The notes beneath the pieces are model-generated. The model had not been told where the DNA came from. It did not search any database and worked only from the letters and a program-made list of their open reading frames with translations. Below are positions 1-9,241 of a stretch of 64,000 nucleotides of DNA, one piece after another. This DNA comes from Cyprinodon diabolis (taxonomy: Eukaryota > Chordata > Actinopteri > Cyprinodontiformes > Cyprinodontidae), in NCBI GenBank assembly GCA_030533445.1, contig JARPUW010000295.1, positions 62,001 through 126,000 of the forward strand. Reading direction: 5' to 3'. Position 1 is the stretch's first letter; every line of letters begins with the position of its first letter. Made by a program: the position numbers and the translations under genes.

Positions 1-203
1 AAAGATGGGTCACGCCCAGCAGTGATATAGAATCCATTTCCAAATGTGAAATCACTGGTTTTCCATGTTATTAGGTGAATAGTTGCTGTATTACAGAGTA
101 AATGGGAGACTTTTATTGTGAAATTTGCTCTGGGTGTGTTTTGAAAAGGTCACTAGAGTCTAATAAAAACAACCTGGAAGAGTTTGGGTCATAATGTTGA
201 GCC

Positions 204-211
204 ATTTGCAT
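204..211 (-). promoter_or_regulatory. Octamer (POU-factor) motif, ATTTGCAT
   Basis: The exact reverse complement of the classical octamer ATGCAAAT, followed after six bases by ATGCAT, so that TGCAT and ATGCA form inverted arms (207-211 and 218-222). I see the block in every unit. An 8-mer arises by chance in long DNA and all copies descend from one ancestor, so this is only a candidate site. Confidence 0.3.
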
Positions 212-235
212 CAATTAATGCATTAGTATAATCTA

Positions 236-526
236 GAGGCTTTTATTTTGTAGGGTCCCTGGAGTCTTATTTTGAAAGTCCAACAGAGTTGTGTTTATAG
301 AAAATGTTCAGACCCGTCAATGATAGTTGATTACTTTCCAATCGTTAAATCACTCTTTTTCCATGTTATTAGGGCAGTAGATGAAGCGGAAATGGGAGGC
401 TTTTATTTTGAAATTTGCTATAGGGTGTGTTTTAAACAGTCTCCTAGAGTCTATTCTCTAAAACGGGGTTGAGTTTGGGTCATAATGTTGAGCCATATAG
501 GGCAATAAATATATGTAAAAAATATA
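236..526 (+). repeat. Sub-repeat A2 (291 bp)
   Basis: Bounded by the 45-bp joining motif at 236-280 and its near-exact copy at 527-571. It shares an ordered series of short blocks with A1. A TTG-initiated 66-codon frame runs through it in most units. I treat that frame as incidental, because it starts inside the joining motif and has no codon-level sign of constraint. This sub-repeat is the one duplicated in unit 20. Confidence 0.88.
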
Positions 527-700
527 GAGGCTTTTATTTTGTAGGGTCCCTGGAGTCTTATTTTGAAAGTCTATCAGTGCTGAGTGGCAAGGGAAGTGTC
601 ATGGACAGCAGTCATATAGTATCCATTTCCCAATGTTAAATCAGTCCTTTCACCCTCCATTAGATTAATATGTGCTGTTTAAAACAGCAGAGGTAAAATC
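527..700 (+). repeat. Sub-repeat A3 (partial, ~170 bp)
   Basis: After the joining motif at 527-571 it keeps ATAGTATCCATTTCCCAATG, GTTAAATCAGT and CCATTAGATTAATA, which align to the first half of A1 and A2. Then it leaves the repeat. It contains a perfect 17-bp palindrome at 673-689. The stretch from about 700 to 815 resembles neither the A nor the B family; I see only unassigned spacer with a pyrimidine tract at 776-789. Confidence 0.75.
673..689. repeat. 17-bp palindrome TGCTGTTTAAAACAGCA
   Basis: Two perfect 8-base arms around a single central A. It is present at the same place in every unit. It could form a small cruciform or bind a symmetric protein, but no function can be assigned. Confidence 0.7.
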
Positions 701-815
701 TGTTTGAAGCTTGGTAACCTTGACAACGCTTAACGAGCCTCTCACTGACACAGACAACAGCTGCACTCACTATTGGTTTCTTCTTCCCAGGCTTTTTTGT
801 ATGGGAAGAACGGCA

Positions 816-1245
816 CCGAACAAACGACTACTGATCAAAAACCGTATGAGTTATTCAAAAAACATTTTCACCATGAGCATCAGCAATCCTTCGACTCCAA
901 CTATACCAACTTTGGTGTATGTATGTCATTCAGAAAAATATTTATGACGAGTTGAAAACACATAGTCTGATTCGTTTCTCTCCCATCTTCAGCTCAAAAA
1001 GAATAGAGAAAGGCTGAAACTCTCATCGACTTTAGGTTGGTCTGGAGGGTTTTTAAGGAAAAGTATTAATCCTACCGTAATTCCGAAGACATTGTGTGAG
1101 TCCAGAGGTTTCAGTCTACAAACTGACCAAAAATGGTGACTGTAGCTCCAAATATGTGGCCGTGAGGGCGAGAATAAGATGTTTGATCTGAAAAAAATGG
1201 CCGCCTCACACTAAGATTTCAGCAGCTGCACTCTAGCAGGCTGCT
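816..1245 (+). repeat. Sub-repeat B1 (long form, ~430 bp)
   Basis: It starts CCGAACAAACGACTACTGAT and ends near CTCTAGCAGGCTG. It aligns nearly end to end with B4. Shared blocks include ATCCTTCGACTCCAACTAT, TTTGGTGTATGTGTGTCATT, AAATATTTATGACGAGTT, GGTCTGGAGGGTTTTTAAGG, ATTAATCCTACCGTAATTCC and TATGTGGCCGTGAGGGCGAG. It lacks the TATAAATA present in B4 (CTCCAAATA instead). A TTG-initiated 60-codon frame crosses it but is judged incidental. Confidence 0.9.
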
Positions 1246-1285
1246 GCAGAAGCTAACTGTCAGCTAGCTTCCAGGTGCTTACCCT

Positions 1286-1508
1286 CCGAACAAACGACTG
1301 CTGAGCAAAAACCGTAAAAGATATCTGAAAAATTCTTTCAGTGAAAGCAACATCTATCCTTTGTCTCAGACTGGGGTAACCTTCATGTCTGTAGGTCTTT
1401 CACAACCCAAAACGAAGCACAAACAAAATGGTTGGCCCACCTGCTCCTCCCTTTCTTTTAACTGCAGGACCTCACTCTCACTCACCTTTTAGCTGCTAAA
1501 GCACCCCT
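1286..1508 (+). repeat. Sub-repeat B2 (short form, ~223 bp)
   Basis: It begins with the B-family motif CCGAACAAACGACTGCTGAG, then AAAAACCGTAAAAGATATCTG and an AATTCTTTCAGTG block. It continues with CTTCATGTCTGTAGGTCTTTC. The same order of blocks occurs in B3. The intervening GACCTCACTCTCACTCACC pyrimidine-rich stretch near 1469 separates it from B3. Confidence 0.85.
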
Positions 1509-1740
1509 CCGAACAAACGACTGCTGAGTAAAAACCGTAAAAGGTATCTGAAAAATTCTTTTTATCTAAGCGACAGCTATATCTTGTCTTCGATTGGAGT
1601 AACTTTCATGGCTGTAGGTCATCTACAACCTGAATGGGAAGAGAAAGAAAAAGAAAAAACGTTTCATCACACCTAAGCTTCTAATTGAGCTAGCTGCAGC
1701 AGGTCACTGTCACTCAGCTTTCAGGTGCTTAAAATGTCCT
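1509..1740 (+). repeat. Sub-repeat B3 (short form, ~232 bp)
   Basis: The B-family motif carries GAGT instead of GAGC. It is followed by AAAGGTATCTGAAAAATTC, CTTTCATGGCTGTAGGTCAT, and a purine tract (GAAGAGAAAGAAAAAGAAAA) whose A run varies among units (six A in most, seven in units 2 and 20). It ends at TTTCAGGTGCTTAAAATGTC, which parallels the TTCCAGGTGCTTACC before B2. Confidence 0.85.
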
Positions 1741-2175
1741 CCGAACAAACGACTGCTGAGCAAAAACCGTATGAGTTATTCAAAAAATTTTTTCACCGTG
1801 AGCGTCAGTCATCCTTCGACTCCAACTATGCCAACTTTGGTGTATGTGTGTCATTCAGAAAAATATTTATGACGAGTTTAAAACACATAGTCTGATTCGT
1901 TTTTCTCCCCTCTTCTGCTCCAAAACCAATGAAAAACAGCTCTGATTTTCATCGACTTTAGGTCGGTCTGGAGGGTTTTTAAGGAAAAGTATTAATCCTA
2001 CCGTAATTCCGAAGATATTGTGTGGGTCCAGAGATTTCAGTCTACAAACTGACCAAAAATGGTGACTCTAGCTATAAATATGTGGCCGTGAGGGCGAGTT
2101 TAAAATGTTTTTTTGTGTTTAAAAAACGCCTGCCTCACACTCTAGCTTTTCAGTTGCTCCACTCTAGCAGGCTGG
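1741..2175 (+). repeat. Sub-repeat B4 (long form, ~435 bp)
   Basis: A close relative of B1, and the only B copy with TATAAATA (2073-2080). A frame from the ATG at 1734 runs about 75 codons in units with CATAGTCGGATTC and stops earlier where that reads CATAGTCTGATTC. Over the shared frame, B1 and B4 differ at about seven codons and every change alters the amino acid. This is not what a conserved protein would show. Confidence 0.9.
2073..2080 (+). promoter_or_regulatory. TATA-box-like TATAAATA
   Basis: A canonical TATA-box string within B4, 100 bp upstream of the C segment, retained in nearly every unit. The homologous place in B1 has CCAAATA. No initiator or other core element can be recognised, so the call rests only on the 8-mer and its repeat-wide retention. 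Confidence 0.2.
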
Positions 2176-2556
2176 ATTTTGCTAAAACTTTGTGGCGCTT
2201 GAGGTCTGATTATACAAAAACCGTAGCAGTTATCAACATACCGTCTTCAGTTTTAAATAGACGAAGGATTTATCTACAAACTGAGCTTCAAACTGTTTTT
2301 CTAGGTGAATGTATGCCGACACAGTGAAGTGCTGTTTTTTATGCTTTTTTTTTCCTCTCCCCATTCATTTCCTATGGGATTTTTTTGCGACGTTTTCGCT
2401 AATAATTCGCAAACCTTCGGACTAATGAGAAAGTTTTATACAAGCACACATCACCCCATTGGTCCCGACGCGTGTGCCAACTTTGGGCCCGATCCGCCAA
2501 ACCGTGCGGGACTAGTTACGCGCCGAAGTTTTGGGTATACGGGAGAATTATAATAA
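2176..2556 (+). repeat. C segment: single-copy part of the monomer, ending in the TAA run
   Basis: About 380 bp. One decayed B-like block (TACAAAAACCGTAGCAG near 2212) is followed by T tracts, CCTATGGGATTTTTTTGCGA, and a CpG-bearing stretch (CCCGACGCGTGTGCC, CGATCCGCC, GTTACGCGCC). It ends in a short TAA run (2551-2556). Two alleles are visible: TTTTTTTTCCTCTCCCC with CCCGACGCG, and TTTTTTTTACCTCTTCCC with CCCAACGCG. GTG-initiated frames cross it but none looks like a gene. Confidence 0.8.
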
Positions 2557-2560
2557 CTAG

Positions 2561-2580
2561 AAAATTTCTAAAGAAATTTT
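2561..2580. repeat. Palindrome AAAATTTC-TAAA-GAAATTTT
   Basis: Perfect 8-bp arms with a 4-base loop, immediately 3' of the TAA/cassette site in every unit. It is the centre of the larger inverted repeat formed when a cassette is present, because GGGGGGCC follows it and GGCCCCCC precedes it in cassette-bearing units. Confidence 0.85.
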
Positions 2581-2827
2581 GAGGGGGGCCACCTACTGCC
2601 CGTCTGGGGAACCGGGCCAATACGGCCCTGGCAAGTGACGTCGGGGCTCCCCAGACCAACTGCTTACGCCTTTGAGGGCTGCTGAGGGAAGGAAAGAGGG
2701 CAAGTTCATGGGCAAAGAGAGCTGTGTGCCACTTGTGCTGAAATCTGGGAAATAGACGTGCACAGAGTATGATGCACAAGGGTAATATGGGTTGTCCATA
2801 TTGAAACACAGTGGGTAAAGCCCAGTT
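2581..2827 (+). repeat. D linker (~247 bp)
   Basis: It begins GAGGGGGGCCACCTACTGCC, which is the reverse complement of the cassette's ends with the central hairpin removed. The rest is unassigned and includes CCGGGCCAATACGGCCC, GACGTCGGGG, and ATATGGGTTGTCCATAT (8-base outer arms ATATGG/CCATAT). Alpha (GGGCAAGTTCATGG) and beta (GGGCTAGGTCATGG) forms differ most here. The beta CTA creates a stop in the antisense frame. Confidence 0.8.
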
Positions 2828-3065
2828 GGCGGGCTTCGCCCGCCTGCTAGGAGCCATCTCAGTGAAGAAAAAAATCACCAATGGCGGGCTCTGCCCGCCT
2901 TCTAAGAGCCATTGCAGTGATGAAATCACCAATGGCGGGCTCCGCCCGCCTGCTAAGAGCCATTGCAGTGATGTAATCACCTTTGGCGGGCTCCGCCCGC
3001 CTGTTACCATTGGCGGGCTCCGCCCGCCTTCTAAGAGCCATTGCAGTGATGAAATCACCAATGGC
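2828..3065 (+). repeat. GC hairpin minisatellite, unit 1 (5 hairpins)
   Basis: Hairpins GGCGGGC-NNN-GCCCGCC lie at 2828, 2883, 2934, 2985 and 3012, with loops TTC, TCT, TCC, TCC and TCC. Spacing is 55, 51, 51 and 27 bp. Between them, arms GCCATTG and CAATGGC enclose GTGAT-GAA-ATCAC, a second hairpin that shares its final GGC with the next GC stem. The fourth interval is shortened (CTGTTACCATT). Direct repeat of about 51 bp. Confidence 0.95.
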
Positions 3066-3105
3066 AATGAGCAATATGCCAGAATGTATGAGTGTGTATA
3101 AGGAA

Positions 3106-3404
3106 GAGGCTTTTATTCTGTAGAGTCCTTGTAGTCTTATTTTGAAAGTCTATCATGAATGTGCATCAAAAGATGGGTCACGCCCAGCAGTGATATAGAA
3201 TCCATTTCCAAATGTTAAATCACTGGTTTTCCATGTTATTAGGTGAATAGTTGCTGTATTACAGAGTAAATGGGAGACTTTTATTGTGAAATTTGCTCTG
3301 GGGTGTGTTTTGAAAAGGTCACTAGAGTCTAATAAAAACAACCTGGAAGAGTTTGGGTCATAATGTTGAGCCATTTGCATCAATTAATGCATTACTATAA
3401 TCTA
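3106..3404 (+). repeat. Sub-repeat A1 (~299 bp), spans the unit 1/2 boundary
   Basis: This starts at a degenerate copy of the 45-bp joining motif (GAGGCTTTTATT, then AGTCTTATTTTGAAAGTC) and runs to the next copy at 3405. Alignable landmarks shared with A2 are TTTCCAAATGTTAAATCACT, TTTTCCATGTTATTAGG, AAATGGGAG followed by CTTTTATT, AAATTTGCT, GGTGTGTTTT, AGAGTCTA, and TTTGGGTCATAATGTTGAGC. It is the same ancestral ~290-bp repeat as A2 and A3, well diverged. It occurs at this phase in every unit. Confidence 0.85.
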
Positions 3405-6340
3405 GAGGCTTTTATTTTGTAGGGTCCCTGGAGTCTTATTTTGAAAGTCCAACAGAGTTGTGTTTATAGAAAATGTTCAGACCCGTCAATGATAGTTGAT
3501 TACTTTCCAATCGTTAAATCACTCTTTTTCCATGTTATTAGGGCAGTAGATGAAGCGGAAATGGGAGGCTTTTATTTTGAAATTTGCTATAGGGTGTGTT
3601 TTAAACAGTCTCCTAGAGTCTATTCTCTAAAACGGGGTTGAGTTTGGGTCATAATGTTGAGCCATATAGAGCAATAAATATATGTAAAAAATATAGAGGC
3701 TTTTATTTTGTAGGGTCCCTGGAGTCTTATTTTGAAAGTCTATCAGTGCTGAGTGGCAAGGGAAGTGTCATGTACAGCAGTCATATAGTATCCATTTCCC
3801 AATGTTAAATCAGTCCTTTCACCCTCCATTAGATTAATATGTGCTGTTTAAAACAGCAGAGGTAAAATCTGTTTGAAGCTTGGTAACCTTGACAACGCTT
3901 AACGAGCCTCTCACTGACACAGACAACAGCTGCACTCACTATTGGTTTCTTCTTCCCAGGCTTTTTTGTATGGGAAGAACGGCACCGAACAAACGACTAC
4001 TGATCAAAAACCGTATGAGTTATTCAAAAAACATTTTCACCATGAGCATCAGCAATCCTTCGACTCCAACTATACCAACTTTGGTGTATGTGTGTCATTC
4101 AGAAAAATATTTATGACGAGTTGAAAACACATAGTCTGATTCGTTTCTCTCCCATCTTCAGCTCAAAAAGAATAGAGAAAGGCTGAAACTCTCATCGACT
4201 TTAGGTTGGTCTGGAGGGTTTTTAAGGAAAAGTATTAATCCTACCGTAATTCCGAAGACATTGTGTGAGTCCAGAGGTTTCAGTCTACAAACTGACCAAA
4301 AATGGTGACTGTAGCTCCAAATATGTGGCCGTGAGGGCGAGAATAAGATGTTTGATCTTAAAAAAATGGCCGCCTCACACTAAGATTTCAGCAGCTGCAC
4401 TCTAGCAGGCTGCTGCAGAAGCTAACTGTCAGCTAGCTTCCAGGTGCTTACCCTCCGAACAAACGACTGCTGAGCAAAAACCGTAAAAGATATCTGAAAA
4501 ATTCTTTCAGTGAAAGCAACATCTATCCTTTGTCTCAGACTGGGGTAACCTTCATGTCTGTAGGTCTTTCACAACCCAAAACGAAGCACAAACAAAATGG
4601 TTGGCCCACCTGCTCCTCCCTTTGTTTGAACTGCAGGACCTCACTCTCACTCACCTTTTAGCTGCTAAAGCACCCCTCCGAACAAACGACTGCTGAGTAA
4701 AAACCGTAAAAGGTATCTGACAAATTCTTTTTATCTAAGCGACAGCTATATCTTGTCTTCAATTGGAGTAACTTTCATGGCTGTAGGTCATCTACAAACT
4801 GAATGGGAAGAGAAAGAAAAAGAAAAAAACGTTTCATCACACCTAAGCTTCTAATTGAGCTAGCTGCAGCAGGTCACTGTCACTCAGCTTTCAGGTGCTT
4901 AAAATGTCCTCCGAACAAACGACTGCTGAGCAAAAACCGTATGAGTTATTCAAAAAATTTTTTCACCGTGAGCGTCAGTCATCCTTCGACTCCAACTATG
5001 CCAACTTTGGTGTATGTGTGTCATTCAGAAAAATATTTATGACGAGTTTAAAACACATAGTCGGATTCGTTTTTCTCCCCTCTTCTGCTCCAAAACCAAT
5101 GAAAAACGGCTCTGATTTTCATCGACTTTAGGTCGGTCTGGAGGGTTTTTAAGGAAAAGTATTAATCCTACCGTAATTCCGAAGATATTGTGTGGGTCCA
5201 GAGATTTCAGTCTACAAACTGACCAAAAATGGTGACTCTAGCTATAAATATGTGGCCGTGAGGGCGAGTTTAAAATGTTTTTTTGTGTTTAAAAAACGCC
5301 TGCCTCACACTCTAGCTTTTCAGTTGCTCCACTCTAGCAGGCTGGATTTTGCTAAAACTTTGTGGCGCTTGAGGTCTGATTATACAAAAACCGTAGCAGT
5401 TATCAACATACCGTCTTCAGTTTTAAATAGACGAAGGATTTATCTACAAACTGAGCTTCAAACTGTTTTTCTAGGTGAATGTATGGCGACACAGTGAAGT
5501 GCTGTTTTTTATGCTTTTTTTTTCCTCTCCCCATTCATTTCCTATGGGATTTTTTTGCGACGTTTTCGCTAATAATTCGCAAACCTTCGGACTAATGAGA
5601 AAGTTTTATACAAGCACACATCACCCCATTGGTCCCGACGCGTGTGCCAACTTTGGGCCCGATCCGCCAAACCGTGCGGGACTAGTTACGCGCCGAAGTT
5701 TTGGGTATACGGGAGAATTATAATAACTAGAAAATTTCTAAAGAAATTTTGAGGGGGGCCACCTACTGCCCGTCTGGGGAACCGGGCCAATACGGCCCTG
5801 GCAAGTGACGTCGGGGCTCCCCAGACCAACTGCTTACGCCTTTGAGGGCTGCTGAGGGAAGGAAAGAGGGCAAGTTCATGGGCAAAGAGAGCTGTGTGCC
5901 ACTTGTGCTGACATCTGGGAAATAGACGTGCACAGCGTATGATGCACAAGGGTAATATGGGTTGTCCATATTGAAACACAGTGGGTAAAGCCCAGTTGGC
6001 GGGCTTCGCCCGCCTGCTAGGAGCCATCTCAGTGAAGAAAAAAATCACCAATGGCGGGCTCTGCCCGCCTTCTAAGAGCCATTGCAGTGATGAAATCACC
6101 AATGGCGGGCTCCGCCCGCCTGCTAAGAGCCATTGCAGTGATGTAATCACCTTTGGCGGGCTCCGCCCGCCTGTTACCATTGGCGGGCTCCGCCCTCCTT
6201 CTAAGAGCCATTGCAGTGATGAAATCACCAATGGCAATGAGCAATATGCCAGAATGTATGAGTGTGTATAAGGAAGAGGCTTTTATTCTGTAGAGTCCTT
6301 GTAGTCTTATTTTGAAAGTCTATCATGAATGTGCATCAAA
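3171..6340 (+). repeat. Satellite monomer, unit 2
   Basis: Alpha type, 3170 bp, (TAA)2, no cassette, five GC hairpins. Compared with unit 1 I count roughly 20 substitutions or one-base indels. Three changes link it to unit 20 at the far end of the window: TGACAAATTC near 4718, a seven-A run before CGTTTC near 4829, and ATGGCGACAC near 5483 (the last also in unit 6). Its fifth GC hairpin (6182-6198) carries a true stem mismatch (right arm GCCCTCC). Confidence 0.95.
5998..6235 (+). repeat. GC hairpin minisatellite, unit 2 (5 hairpins)
   Basis: Same order and loops as unit 1. The fifth hairpin (6182-6198) has right arm GCCCTCC, the only internal Watson-Crick mismatch I found in a GC stem in this window other than wobble-compatible changes. 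Confidence 0.95.
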
Positions 6341-8889
6341 AGATGGGTCACGCCCAGCAGTGATATAGAATCCATTTCCAAATGTTAAATCACTGGTTTT
6401 CCATGTTATTAGGTGAATAGTTGCTTTATTACAGAGTAAATGGGAGACTTTTATTGTGAAATTTGCTCTGGGGTGTGTTTTGAAAAGGTCACTAGAGTCT
6501 AATAAAAACAACCTGGAAGAGTTTGGGTCATAATGTTGAGCCATTTGCATCAATTAATGCATTAGTATAATCTAGAGGCTTTTATTTTGTAGGGTCGCTG
6601 GAGTCTTATTTTGAAAGTCCAACAGAGTTGTGTTTATAGAAAATGTTCAGACCCGTCAATGATAGTTGATTACTTTCCAATCGTTAAATCACTCTTTTTC
6701 CATGTTATTAGGGCAGTAGATGAAGCGGAAATGGGAAGCTTTTATTTTGAAATTTGCTATAGGGTGTGTTTTAAACAGTCTCCTAGAGTCTATTCTCTAA
6801 AACGGGGTTGAGTTTGGGTCATAATGTTGAGCCATATAGGGCAATAAATATATGTAAAAAATATAGAGGCTTTTATTTTGTAGGGTCCCTGGAGTCTTAT
6901 TTTGAAAGTCTATCAGTGCTGAGTGGCAAGGGAAGTGTCATGGACAGCAGTCATATAGTATCCATTTCCCAATGTTAAATCAGTCCTTTCACCCTCCATT
7001 AGATTAATATGTGCTGTTTAAAACAGCAGAGGTAAAATCTGTTTGAAGCTTGGTAACCTTGACAACGCTTAACGAGCCTCTCACTGACACAGACAACAGC
7101 TGCACTCACTATTGGTTTCTTCTTCCCAGGCTTTTTTGTATGGGAAGAACGGCACCGAACAAACGACTACTGATCAAAAACCGTATGAGTTATTCAAAAA
7201 ACATTTTCACCATGAGCATCAGCAATCCTTCGACTCCAACTATACCAACTTTGGTGTATGTGTGTCATTCAGAAAAATATTTATGACGAGTTGAAAACAC
7301 ATAGTCTGATTCGTTTCTCTCCCATCTTCAGCTCAAAAAGAATAGAGAAAGGCTGAAACTCTCATCGACTTTAGGTTGGTCTGGAGGGTTTTTAAGGAAA
7401 AGTATTAATCCTACCGTAATTCCGAAGACATTGTGTGAGTCCAGAGGTTTTAGTCTACAAACTGACCAAAAATGGTGACTGTAGCTCCAAATATGTGGCC
7501 GTGAGGGCGAGAATAAGATGTTTGATCTGAAAAAAATGGCCGCCTCACACTAAGATTTCAGCAGCTGCACTCTAGCAGGCTGCTGCAGAAGCTAACTGTC
7601 AGCTAGCTTCCAGGTGCTTACCCTCCGAACAAACGACTGCTGAGCAAAAACCGTAAAAGATATCTGAAAAATTCTTTCAGTGAAAGCAACATCTATCCTT
7701 TGTCTCAGACTGGGGTAACCTTCATGTCTGTAGGTCTTTCACAACCCAAAACGAAGCACAAACAAAATGGTTGGCCCACCTGCTCCTCCCTTTCTTTTAA
7801 CTGCAGGACCTCACTCTCACTCACCTTTTAGCTGCTAAAGCACCCCTCCGAACAAACGACTGCTGAGTAAAAACCGTAAAAGGTATCTGAAAAATTCTTT
7901 TTATCTAAGCGACAGCTATATCTTGTCTTCGATTGGAGTAACTTTCATGGCTGTAGGTCATCTACAAACTGAATGGGAAGAGAAAGAAAAAGAAAAAACG
8001 TTTCATCACACCTAAGCTTCTAATTGAGCTAGCTGCAGCAGGTCACTGTCACTCAGCTTTCAGGTGCTTAAAATGTCCTCCGAACAAACGACTGCTGAGC
8101 AAAAACCGTATGAGTTATTCAAAAAATTTTTTCACCGTGAGCGTCAGTCATCCTTCGACTCCAACTATGCCAACTTTGGTGTATGTGTGTCATTCAGAAA
8201 AATATTTATGACGAGTTTAAAACACATAGTCTGATTCGTTTTTCTCCCCTCTTCTGCTCCAAAACCAATGAAAAACGGCTCTGATTTTCATCGACTTTAG
8301 GTCGGTCTGGAGGGTTTTTAAGGAAAAGTATTAATCCTACCGTAATTCCGAAGATATTGTGTGGGTCCAGAGATTTCAGTCTACAAACTGACCAAAAATG
8401 GTGACTCTAGCTATAAATATGTGGCCGTGAGGGCGAGTTTAAAATGTTTTTTTGTGTTTAAAAAACGCCTGCCTCACACTCTAGCTTTTCAGTTGCTCCA
8501 CTCTAGCAGGCTGGATTTTGCTAAAACTTTGTGGCGCTTGAGGTCTGATTATACAAAAACCGTAGCAGTTATCAACATACCGTCTTCAGTTTTAAATAGA
8601 CGAAGGATTTATCTACAAACTGAGCTTCAAACTGTTTTTCTAGGTGAATGTATGCCGACACAGTGAAGTGCTGTTTTTTATGCTTTTTTTTACCTCTTCC
8701 CATTCATTTCCTATGGGATTTTTTTGCGACGTTTTCGCTAATAATTCGCAAACCTTCGGACTAATGAGAAAGTTTTATACAAGCACACATCACCCCATTG
8801 GTCCCAACGCGTGTGCCAACTTTGGGCCCGATCCGCCAAACCGTGCGGGACTAGTTACGCGCCGAAGTTTTGGGTATACGGGAGAATTA

Positions 8890-8970
8890 TAATAATAATA
8901 ATAATACGCGGAATAAATATGTGCAATAGTAGTAGGTGGGCCATGCCTTCGGCATGTGGCCCCCCAATAA
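8890..8970 (+). repeat. TAA run with one 63-bp hairpin cassette, unit 3
   Basis: (TAA)5 at 8890-8904, cassette core 8905-8967, then TAA before CTAGAAAATTTC. The core opens TACGCGGAATAAATATG and closes with GGTGGGCCATGCC-TTC-GGCAT-GT-GGCCCCCCAA. ATGCC and GGCAT pair around a TTC loop, and GGGCC pairs with GGCCC beyond a two-base GT bulge. Units without a cassette have only (TAA)2-4 here. Confidence 0.92.
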
Positions 8971-9241
8971 CTAGAAAATTTCTAAAGAAATTTTGAGGGG
9001 GGCCACCTACTGCCCGTCTGGGGAACCGGGCCAATACGGCCCTGGCAAGTGATGTCGGGGCTCCCCAGACCAACTGCTTATGCCTTTGAGGGCTGCTGAG
9101 GGAAGGAAAGAGGGCTAGGTCATGGGCAAAGAGAGCTGTGTGCCACCTGTGCTGAAATCTGGGTAATAGACGTGCACAGCGTATGATGCACAAGGGTAAT
9201 ATGGGTTGTCCATATTGAACCGCAGTGGGTAAAGCTCAGTT

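Larger units (their letters stand above)
2516..3067 (-). other. Open antisense frame across the GC minisatellite, probably non-coding
   Basis: A 183-codon frame that starts at TTG inside the last minisatellite repeat and runs leftward. The first ~65 residues are a 17-residue repeat (pattern SLQWLLEGGRSPPLVI), the direct readout of the 51-bp DNA repeat; the rest is low complexity. It survives at 183-231 codons in most alpha units because cassettes (66 or 69 bp), TAA steps and 51- or 27-bp minisatellite steps are all multiples of three. It is interrupted in beta units. I see no domain, signal or proper start. Confidence 0.2.
1..3170 (+). repeat. Satellite monomer, unit 1 (reference unit)
   Basis: Used as the reference for internal anatomy. 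It is alpha type, with (TAA)2 at 2551-2556, no hairpin cassette and five GC hairpins. It has the one-base-shorter CTCTGGGTGTG form in the A region, shared with units 6, 11, 13 and 17, and a private GTATGTATGTC in the B1 sub-repeat near 920. The first two bases belong to the end of the preceding unit in my phasing. There is no gene in it. Confidence 0.96.

Noticed and set aside
272..472. The 66-codon frame in A2, and the 101-, 82-, 96- and 78-codon frames repeated in each unit, as genes
   Set aside because: They start at TTG or GTG, overlap on both strands, have no recognisable domain, and reflect only repetition of the DNA.
771..792. Splice-acceptor-like tract TATTGGTTTCTTCTTCCCAG
   Set aside because: It is a good pyrimidine-AG string, but no coding exon follows and no matching gene structure is visible.
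1800..1830. Pol III B-box-like CCTTCGACTCC in B1 and B4, suggesting a tRNA-derived SINE
   Set aside because: The two leading G residues of GGTTCGANTCC are absent, and no A box lies at the right distance upstream.
1734..1961. ATG-initiated frame in B4 (starts MSSEQTTAEQ), with an in-frame relative in B1, as a small gene family
   Set aside because: About seven codons differ between the B1 and B4 frames over the shared part, and all change the amino acid, with no silent changes. The frame also ends early in units where CATAGTCGG is CATAGTCTG. This is not purifying selection.
2811..3101. Proteins with repeats such as ITNGGLRPPSKSHCSDE on the plus strand
   Set aside because: They are direct translations of the 51-bp minisatellite (17 codons per repeat), with different frames open on both strands.
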